11,521 nt of DNA, taken from assembly GCA_012270135.1 (NCBI GenBank), contig JAAXIW010000084.1:1-11521 (forward strand). Direction: 5' to 3'. A program made the position numbers and the translations under genes. Numbering within the stretch: position 1 is the stretch's first letter; every line of letters begins with the position of its first letter. This DNA is from Brevundimonas sp. Its GTDB lineage: Bacteria; Pseudomonadota; Alphaproteobacteria; Caulobacterales; Caulobacteraceae. Positions 6,952 through 11,521 of this stretch are shown here, piece by piece. The notes below the pieces were generated by a model that saw only the letters and a list, made by a program, of their open reading frames with translations, searched no databases and had not been told where the DNA came from.

Positions 6952-7578
6952 TCAGACCGGGGTTTGTCTGGCCGCTTCCGCGCGTTGCGCCAAGACGTCG
7001 AGGACATCCTGAAACACCATGTGACGGGCGCGCAGCAGCACCAGCAGATGGTAGATCAAATCCGCGGCCTCGGACGCGAGTTCCGAATCCGGACCGGCTG
7101 CGCCGGCAAGGGCGGTCTCTACGCCTTCCTCCCCGACCTTCTGGGCGGCGCGTTTGGGGCCTTCAGCCAACAGGCGGGCGGTCCAGCTTTCAGCCGGGTC
7201 GTCGACGGCGCGGGCCGCGATGGTCGCTTCCAGCCGGGCGAGGCGGCCGAGGCCCGGCGCGTCCTCTTCGCCGAAGCAGCTGACGCGGATCAGGTGGCAG
7301 GCGTTTCCAGCCGGGCGGACCTTGAGCACCAGGGCGTCGGCGTCGCAGTCGGGGATGAGGGAGACGACGTGGAGGCGGTCGCCCGAGGTCTCGCCCTTGC
7401 GCCAGCGGCCCCCGCGCGAGCGAGAGAAGAAGGTGGCCTCGCCGGAAGCGAGGGTCTCGTCGAGCGCGGCCCGGTCCATGTACGCCAAGGTCAGCACCTG
7501 CAGGGTGGCGGCGTCCTGGACGACGACCGGGATCAGGCCGTCGCCCTTGGCGAAGTCGAGGGTGGAGGGATCGATCAT
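6952..7578 (-). CDS. hisIE: Bifunctional phosphoribosyl-AMP cyclohydrolase / phosphoribosyl-ATP pyrophosphohydrolase
   Basis: Carries out steps 2 and 3 of histidine synthesis: PR-ATP to PR-AMP, then ring opening to ProFAR. The 208-residue product has two domains. The HisI domain (about 1-110) shows VVVQDAATLQVLTLAYM, TFFSRSRGGRWRKGETSG, DCDAD (77-81) for metal, and Cys78, Cys94 and Cys101 for zinc. The HisE domain (about 113-200) shows TARLLAEGPKRAAQKVGEEG and EAADLIYHLLVLL. Length and order match the E. coli-type fused HisIE. Alphaproteobacteria usually carry separate hisI and hisE genes, so the fusion is unexpected for this background. The family TGEVLM segment reads TLQVLT, a small departure. 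The ATG forms a 4-base ATGA overlap with the hisF stop, with GAGGT just upstream. Last gene of the histidine run. Confidence 0.95.
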   Translation of the reverse strand: MIDPSTLDFAKGDGLIPVVVQDAATLQVLTLAYMDRAALDETLASGEATFFSRSRGGRWRKGETSGDRLHVVSLIPDCDADALVLKVRPAGNACHLIRVSCFGEEDAPGLGRLARLEATIAARAVDDPAESWTARLLAEGPKRAAQKVGEEGVETALAGAAGPDSELASEAADLIYHLLVLLRARHMVFQDVLDVLAQRAEAARQTPV

Positions 7579-8342
7579 GGCCTGACCTCAACGCCCGAAG
7601 TCGTGAGAAACGCTTTCAGGTCGGGAATGGCGAGCGCGCCGGAGTGGAAGACGCTGGCGGCGAGGGCGCCGGAGACGTCGGCCTGCCGGAACACATCGCG
7701 GAAATGGGCGGCCTCGCCGGCGCCACCCGAGGCGACCAGCGGGATGGTCAGCCGGGCGCGAGCGGCGGTCAATTGGGCTATATCATAGCCGCGGCGCACG
7801 CCGTCCTCGTCCATGCAGTTGAGCACGATCTCGCCGGCGCCGCGTTGCTGCGCCTCGACGATCCAGTCGAGGGTCCGGCGGCCGGCGCCGCGGCTGGCCG
7901 TCGGGTCGCCGGTGTATTGATGGACGACCCAGTCGTCGCCGGCGCGCTTCGAGTCGACGCCGACCACAACGCACTGGGCGCCGAAGCGGGCGGCCATGTC
8001 CGCGATCAGTTCCGGGCGTTCGAGGGCGGGGGAGTTGATCGAGACCTTGTCCGCGCCGTTGTCGAGGCAGCGCCCGGCCTGTTCGACCGAGCGGATGCCG
8101 CCGGCGACGCTGAACGGTATGTCGAGCAGGCGGGCGATGTCGCGAACCCATCCGTAGTCCAGGGTGCGTCCCTCGGGGCTGGCGGTGATGTCGTAGACGC
8201 CCAGTTCGTCGGCGCCTTCGTCGCGGTGGCGGGCGGCGCGGTCGGCCGCGTCGCCGATGTCGACATGGCCCTGAAAACGGACGCCCTTGACCACCCGGCC
8301 GTCCTTGACATCGAGGCAGGGGATGATCCGGCGGGCGGTCAT
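7575..8342 (-). CDS. hisF: Imidazole glycerol phosphate synthase, cyclase subunit
   Basis: With HisH forms IGP synthase, which uses ammonia from HisH to turn PRFAR into imidazole glycerol phosphate and AICAR. The 255-residue TIM barrel has both catalytic aspartates at the canonical numbers: Asp11 in IPCLDV and Asp130 in VVVGVDSKR. Other signatures are YDITASPEGR, FSVAGGIRS, DKVSINS, LNCMDEDGVRRGYD and VASGGAG, which bind the two phosphates of the ligand. The LNCMDEDGVRRGYD stretch is close in style to the enterobacterial protein. It overlaps hisA and hisIE by 4 bases each. GGAGA lies 10 bases before the ATG, inside hisA. Complete and apparently functional. Confidence 0.97.
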   Translation of the reverse strand: MTARRIIPCLDVKDGRVVKGVRFQGHVDIGDAADRAARHRDEGADELGVYDITASPEGRTLDYGWVRDIARLLDIPFSVAGGIRSVEQAGRCLDNGADKVSINSPALERPELIADMAARFGAQCVVVGVDSKRAGDDWVVHQYTGDPTASRGAGRRTLDWIVEAQQRGAGEIVLNCMDEDGVRRGYDIAQLTAARARLTIPLVASGGAGEAAHFRDVFRQADVSGALAASVFHSGALAIPDLKAFLTTSGVEVRP

Positions 8343-9073
8343 GACCGGGCGGTCTCCAGCGCCTGTTCCACTGTGAAGCGGCCTTCGTAGAGGGCGCGGC
8401 CGACGATGGCTCCGGAAGCGCCGACGGAACGGGCGCCGGTCAGATCGGACAGGTCGGCCACGCCGCCCGAGGCTTGCAGCCAGAGGTCGGGGCGGCGCTG
8501 GTGGATCTCGGCGAGCAGGTCGAGATTGGGGCCGGTGAGAGCGCCGTCGCGGCCCACATCAGTGACCAGCAGGTGTTTGGCGGAGCCGGGAGGATAGCGG
8601 TCGAGGGCGGCCCACAGGTCGACGTCGGCGGCTTCGGTCCAGCCCTTGAGGGCGGGAACGTAGCGATCACCGTCGGCCTTGACGTCGATAGCGAGGGTGA
8701 TGCGGTCCGGACCGAAGCGCGCCAGCCAGCCGGACACCGCGTCCGGATCGGACACCGCGAGCGAACCCACGACGACACGACGGACCCCGGCGTCGAGCAG
8801 GCGCTGGACGTCGTCGGCCGAGCGGACGCCTCCACCGGACTGGATGCGGATGTCGATGGCGGCGGCGAGATCGCCGATCAGGGCATGCTGGACGGCGTGG
8901 CCGGCCTCGGCTCCGTCGAGATCGACGATATGCGCCCAGGTCGCACCCCCGGCGGCGAAGGCGGCGAGCCGCGCGGCCGGCGCGTCGTCATAGCGGGTGA
9001 CGGCGTCGAAACGGCCGTGCATCAGCCGCACGCAGACGCCGTCCCGAAGGTCGATGGCCGGATAGACGATCAT
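8339..9073 (-). CDS. hisA: ProFAR isomerase (HisA)
   Basis: Isomerises ProFAR to PRFAR by an Amadori rearrangement, the step before HisFH. The 244-residue (beta/alpha)8 barrel is homologous to HisF. It shows YPAIDLRDG with catalytic Asp8, VDLDGAEAG, IQSGGGVRS (phosphate binding, 78-85), LAIDVK with Asp130, and TDVGRDGALTGPN with Asp176, the second catalytic acid. ASGGVADLSDL supplies the other phosphate site. Length is normal. ATGA overlaps join it to hisH upstream and hisF downstream. No clear Shine-Dalgarno sequence precedes the ATG, so it probably depends on re-initiation after hisH. The KGWTEAADVD region and the TDVGRDG motif identify it as HisA, not a second HisF. Confidence 0.96.
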   Translation of the reverse strand: MIVYPAIDLRDGVCVRLMHGRFDAVTRYDDAPAARLAAFAAGGATWAHIVDLDGAEAGHAVQHALIGDLAAAIDIRIQSGGGVRSADDVQRLLDAGVRRVVVGSLAVSDPDAVSGWLARFGPDRITLAIDVKADGDRYVPALKGWTEAADVDLWAALDRYPPGSAKHLLVTDVGRDGALTGPNLDLLAEIHQRRPDLWLQASGGVADLSDLTGARSVGASGAIVGRALYEGRFTVEQALETARS

Positions 9074-9672
9074 GCAGGGAGGTCCAGGAAGTTTCGGAGG
9101 ATGCGGGCGCCGGCGGCGGCCGAGCGCTCCGGGTGAAACTGGCAGCCCCAGCGATTGGCGTTACGCACCACGGCCGGCAGCGGATCACCGTAGTCGGCGC
9201 GGGCGAGGGTGCCCTCGCCGTCCGGGCAGACATAGCTGTGCACGAAGTAAGCCCAGGCGTCGTCGCCGAGCCCGTCCAGCAGGGGGTCGGCGCGGACCGG
9301 GGTGAGGCGCGACCAGCCCATGTGCGGGACCGGCCGTTCGGGGCCCGGATCGAGCCGACGGACCGTTCCCGGGATCAGGCCGAGCATCGGCACGCCGCCG
9401 CCTTCCTCGCTGGTCTCGAACAGCAGCTGCTGGCCGAGGCAGACGCCGAGCAGGGGGCGGGGAAATTCTCGGATCGGCTCGACCAGGCCGGTATCGGACA
9501 GGCGCGCCATGGCGAAGCCGGCGGCCCCGACGCCGGGCAGGATGAGGCGTTCGGCGGCGGCGACCTCGCCGGGGTCGGCGGTCAGGCGGACGGTCGCGCC
9601 GAGCCGCTCCAGCGCGAACTGGACCGAGGCGACGTTGCCGGCGCCGTAGGAGACGACGGTGACCGTGCTCAC
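9070..9672 (-). CDS. hisH: Imidazole glycerol phosphate synthase, glutaminase subunit
   Basis: Class I glutamine amidotransferase that supplies ammonia to HisF. The product is 200 residues with the GTG start at 9672 (E. coli 196). The N-terminus MSTVTVVSYGAGN matches the family V-DYGAGN start. The catalytic triad is visible: Cys78 in LLGVCLGQQLLF, His180 and Glu182 in WGCQFHPERS. PHMGW (116-120) and YFVHSY (142-147) are further HisH landmarks. The GTG forms a GTGA overlap with the hisB stop, with AAGGGGG just before it. No ATG is available nearby. The frame stays open up to 10080, but that extension lies within hisB and is Arg/Pro/His-rich noise. The gene ends in an ATGA overlap with hisA. 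Confidence 0.95.
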   Translation of the reverse strand: MSTVTVVSYGAGNVASVQFALERLGATVRLTADPGEVAAAERLILPGVGAAGFAMARLSDTGLVEPIREFPRPLLGVCLGQQLLFETSEEGGGVPMLGLIPGTVRRLDPGPERPVPHMGWSRLTPVRADPLLDGLGDDAWAYFVHSYVCPDGEGTLARADYGDPLPAVVRNANRWGCQFHPERSAAAGARILRNFLDLPA

Positions 9673-11105
9673 AGCACCCCCTTGGTGCTGGGGACGGCGT
9701 CGCCCTCGATACGGATAGCCTGACGCAGGGCGCGGCCGAAGGCCTTGTAGACGGCCTCGGTCTTGTGGTGGTCGTCGTCGCCGGTGACGGTGACGTGGAT
9801 GGCCGCGCCGAGGTGTTCGGCCAGCGAGCGGAACACGTGGGCGGTCAGGTCGGTGCGATAGTCGCCGATGAAGGGCGTGCTGAAAGTCCCCTCGAAGACC
9901 GGGAAGGGGCGACCGGACAGGTCGATGGACACGCTGGCGTTGGCTTCGTCCATCGGCAGGACGAAGCCGTAGCGGGCGATGCCGCGGCGCTCTCCGAGCG
10001 CCTGCTTCAGGGCCTGGCCGACGGCGATGGCCGAGTCCTCGATGGTGTGGTGCGGGTCGGTGTGCAGGTCGCCCTCGCACGACAGGCGCAGCGAAAAGCC
10101 GCCGTGGGCCGCGACCTGTTCCAGCATGTGGTCGAAGAAGCCGACGCCGGTATGGATGGAGACGGGGCCGATCGCGTCGAGATCGACGGCGCAGACGATG
10201 CGGGTCTCATTCGTGTCGCGGACGGCCTCGCCGGTCCGGTGCGGCCGGGTCGGAGCCGGGGCGAGGTCGAGGGCGGCGAGCAGGCGGTCGTTGACCTCGG
10301 CCCGGGCGGAGACGGGGAGGCGCAGGCGCGCGCCGGCGCGGTCGGCCGGAACGCCGAAACGGGCGAGGGCGGCGAGGACGGCGTCGGGGTCGGACGGTCG
10401 GGCCATGATGACCGGGCCGAAGCCGGGTTCGAGCGCCATGGTCCGCGACAAGGCGCCGACCAGCCGCTCACGCTCGCTGCGGACCAGGGCGATGCGCTGG
10501 CCGGTCTCCGCCATGCGGGACGGGTCCAGCGCCTGCAGGGCGAGGCGGACCGACGGCTCCGGGAGGGCGCCGGGCTCCATCACCGAAGCGAGGCGGGCGA
10601 GGGTTTCCGGCTGGGCGACCGCAGCCCCGATGCGGGCCCCCGCGAGCCCGTAGGCCAGCGACAGGCTGCGCAGCACCACCAGATTGGCGTGGGCCTCGAT
10701 CAGGCTGACGGCGGAGGCTGCGTCCGCGAACTCGGCCAGACCCTCGTCGACGACCAGAAGGGCAGGGGCGATCCGGGCCGCCGTTTCCGCGACGGCTTCC
10801 GGCGATCCGAGCGCGCGGACGATGACGGCGCCGGGCGCCGCGTCCCCGGGTGGCGGGGCGTAGAGGGCGCCAAGCGCCTTGTACGGCTCTGCGTCGGGAG
10901 CCTGCACGGACAGACCATCGCGGGCGGCGAGGCGGAAGACCAGTTCGAAGCCGTGCGTCGCGCCCCGCACCGGCAGGACGCAGTCGCCGGGGACGCCGTA
11001 GACCTCGGCCATACGGGCGGCGAGGGCGCGGGGCGCGGCCGGATAACGGTCGAGACCGTCGCCGCCGGCGACCAGCGGGACGAACGGGGCGGGGAGGTTG
11101 GTCAT
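9669..11105 (-). CDS. hisB: Degenerate HisC-like aminotransferase domain fused to imidazoleglycerol-phosphate dehydratase
   Basis: A 478-residue fusion. Residues about 288-478 are a full IGP dehydratase (IGP to imidazole acetol phosphate): VRDTNETRI, TGVGFFDHM (His326), DPHHTIED (350-357), MDEA (385-388), DDDHHKTEA (443-451) and the C-terminal GDAVPSTKGVL, so all manganese ligands are present. Residues about 1-283 resemble histidinol-phosphate aminotransferase: LDRYP, VLPVRGATHGFEL, LLVVDEGLAEF (Asp120), LVVLRSLSLAYGLAGARIG (Arg158) and ARLRLPVSAR (Arg262). The catalytic lysine of the family SKA motif is Leu150, the DEAY tyrosine is Leu123, and the NPNNPTG loop and NENP start are missing, so it cannot work as a normal PLP aminotransferase. 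The domain is about 70 residues shorter than HisC. The start is the ATG at 11105, with GAGGAG 6 bases upstream and an ATGA overlap with hisD. No start codon lies near the domain border, so the two halves are made as one chain. Dehydratase activity is near certain; the role of the first half is unknown. Confidence 0.9.
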   Translation of the reverse strand: MTNLPAPFVPLVAGGDGLDRYPAAPRALAARMAEVYGVPGDCVLPVRGATHGFELVFRLAARDGLSVQAPDAEPYKALGALYAPPPGDAAPGAVIVRALGSPEAVAETAARIAPALLVVDEGLAEFADAASAVSLIEAHANLVVLRSLSLAYGLAGARIGAAVAQPETLARLASVMEPGALPEPSVRLALQALDPSRMAETGQRIALVRSERERLVGALSRTMALEPGFGPVIMARPSDPDAVLAALARFGVPADRAGARLRLPVSARAEVNDRLLAALDLAPAPTRPHRTGEAVRDTNETRIVCAVDLDAIGPVSIHTGVGFFDHMLEQVAAHGGFSLRLSCEGDLHTDPHHTIEDSAIAVGQALKQALGERRGIARYGFVLPMDEANASVSIDLSGRPFPVFEGTFSTPFIGDYRTDLTAHVFRSLAEHLGAAIHVTVTGDDDHHKTEAVYKAFGRALRQAIRIEGDAVPSTKGVL

Positions 11106-11521
11106 GCGCCGCTCCTCAGGTCGGCGGCGCGGGCGTGGGCTTCGAGGCCCTCCATCCGGGCGAGAGCGGCGGCGACGGGCGCGAGGGCGCTGGCTCCGGC
11201 CTCGCTGACGGACTGGACCGACATCGAGGTCATGAAGCTGGCTGTGGTGATTCCACCCAAGGTGCGAGCGCCGCCGTCGGTGGGCAGGACATGGCTGGGG
11301 CCGGCGGCGTAGTCACCGAGGGTTTCGGCCGCATAGGCTCCGACGAAGATCGCGCCCGCGGCGGTGAGGCCGTCGACGAGGGCGCCGGCGTCGACGGTCT
11401 GGAGAGCGAGGTGTTCGGGGCCGTAGCGATTGGCGACCTCGCAGGCCTCGGCGATGCTCCGTAATCGGATGGCGCGGCCCTCGGTGAGGGCTGCGCGGGC
11501 GACGGCGGCGCGGGGCAGGGC
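11102..11521 (-). CDS. hisD: Histidinol dehydrogenase, C-terminal part (5' end outside window)
   Basis: Zinc enzyme that oxidises histidinol twice to histidine with NAD+, the last two steps of the pathway. The 139 visible residues are in frame from the window edge and begin ALPRAAVARAAL. Family landmarks follow in order: RYGPEHLALQ, AGAIFVGAYAAETLGDYAAG with the zinc-ligand Asp (E. coli Asp360) in GDY, GPSHVLPT with its conserved His, and MEGLEAHARAADLR near the end with the conserved Glu and the zinc-ligand His (E. coli His419). This is about a third of the usual 430 residues. The TGA overlaps the hisB ATG by 4 bases. The gene lies at the upstream end of the visible operon; hisG may lie further upstream, outside the window. 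Confidence 0.95.
   Translation of the reverse strand, partial: ALPRAAVARAALTEGRAIRLRSIAEACEVANRYGPEHLALQTVDAGALVDGLTAAGAIFVGAYAAETLGDYAAGPSHVLPTDGGARTLGGITTASFMTSMSVQSVSEAGASALAPVAAALARMEGLEAHARAADLRSGA
11112..11117 (-). promoter_or_regulatory. Ribosome binding site deciding the hisB fusion start
   Basis: GAGGAG on the minus strand, inside the hisD 3' end, lies 6 bases before the ATG at 11105. It places the translation start at the beginning of the HisC-like part and so supports the view that the whole fusion is made as one protein. Confidence 0.7.

Noticed and set aside
5372..7012. 546-codon open frame on the + strand opposite zwf
   Set aside because: Antisense shadow; the minus strand encodes an unmistakable Zwf with all catalytic motifs.
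9673..10080. N-terminal extension of hisH
   Set aside because: The extension is Arg/Pro/His-rich and overlaps the dehydratase domain; the GTG at 9672 gives the standard HisH start and a GTGA overlap.
9669..10260. Separate dehydratase gene starting near the domain border, with the HisC-like part as a neighbouring pseudogene
   Set aside because: No ATG, GTG or TTG start lies close to the border, no stop separates the parts, and the ribosome site lies before 11105. The nearest in-frame ATG is about 55 codons upstream of the dehydratase domain, inside the HisC-like domain.
10650..10670. Loss of the PLP lysine as a sequencing error or frameshift artefact
   Set aside because: The codon is CTG, two base changes from AAG, with the correct frame and matching residues on both sides; several other active-site elements are lost as well.
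10260..11105. N-terminal half of the fusion as a histidinol-phosphatase, as in E. coli HisB
   Set aside because: It lacks the HAD DxDxT motif and instead shows RYP, VVDE and LRSLS-A-GLAG-RIG elements of the HisC/CobD aminotransferase family.
9765..11312. 515-codon open frame on the + strand opposite hisB and hisD
   Set aside because: Shadow of the real minus-strand genes, with a biased composition and no recognisable motif.
1..11521. tRNA, rRNA, CRISPR, insertion sequence or prophage elements
   Set aside because: None seen: coding is nearly continuous, and the largest gene-free gap is 86 bases with no direct repeats or transposase-like frames.

Overview
The window is very GC-rich and densely coded, and fits a Caulobacterales-type alphaproteobacterium (Brevundimonas/Caulobacter-like). 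The reasons are the base composition, the zwf-pgl-edd-glk gene order known from Caulobacter, homogentisate catabolism, and LPxAC-type small lipoproteins. The family-level call is inference; no rRNA or other marker gene is present.

Left part, + strand (1-1471): the C-terminal third of homogentisate 1,2-dioxygenase (hmgA), then a cysteine-rich small lipoprotein whose ATG overlaps the hmgA stop (ATGA), then a DUF1295-family membrane protein. These converge on a small lipoprotein gene on the minus strand (1520-1783). A strong hairpin with a short T-tail lies in the convergent gap region, oriented to end the minus-strand transcript.

Middle part, minus strand (1870-6925, read right to left): zwf, pgl, edd, glk. 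These give glucose phosphorylation and the route from glucose 6-phosphate to 2-keto-3-deoxy-6-phosphogluconate (Entner-Doudoroff entry). The final aldolase, eda, is not in the window.

Right part, minus strand (6952-11521): a tightly packed histidine operon in the order hisD (partial) - hisB fusion - hisH - hisA - hisF - hisIE. Every junction is a 4-base start/stop overlap. hisIE ends only 26 bases before zwf on the same strand, with no hairpin between, so histidine synthesis may be co-transcribed with the Entner-Doudoroff genes.

The most unusual object is the hisB gene (9669-11105). It encodes about 280 residues resembling histidinol-phosphate aminotransferase (HisC), fused in frame to a complete imidazoleglycerol-phosphate dehydratase. 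The HisC-like half has lost the PLP-binding lysine (Leu150 in its place), the DEAY tyrosine, the NPNNPTG loop and the N-terminal NENP motif, but it keeps other fold and phosphate-binding residues. It looks like a pseudo-aminotransferase domain joined to an active dehydratase. The operon order (D-C/B-H-A-F-IE), the fused HisIE and the sequence style of HisB, HisF and HisIE resemble the enterobacterial type more than the usual alphaproteobacterial arrangement. No functional HisC or histidinol-phosphatase is encoded in the visible part, so both must come from elsewhere.
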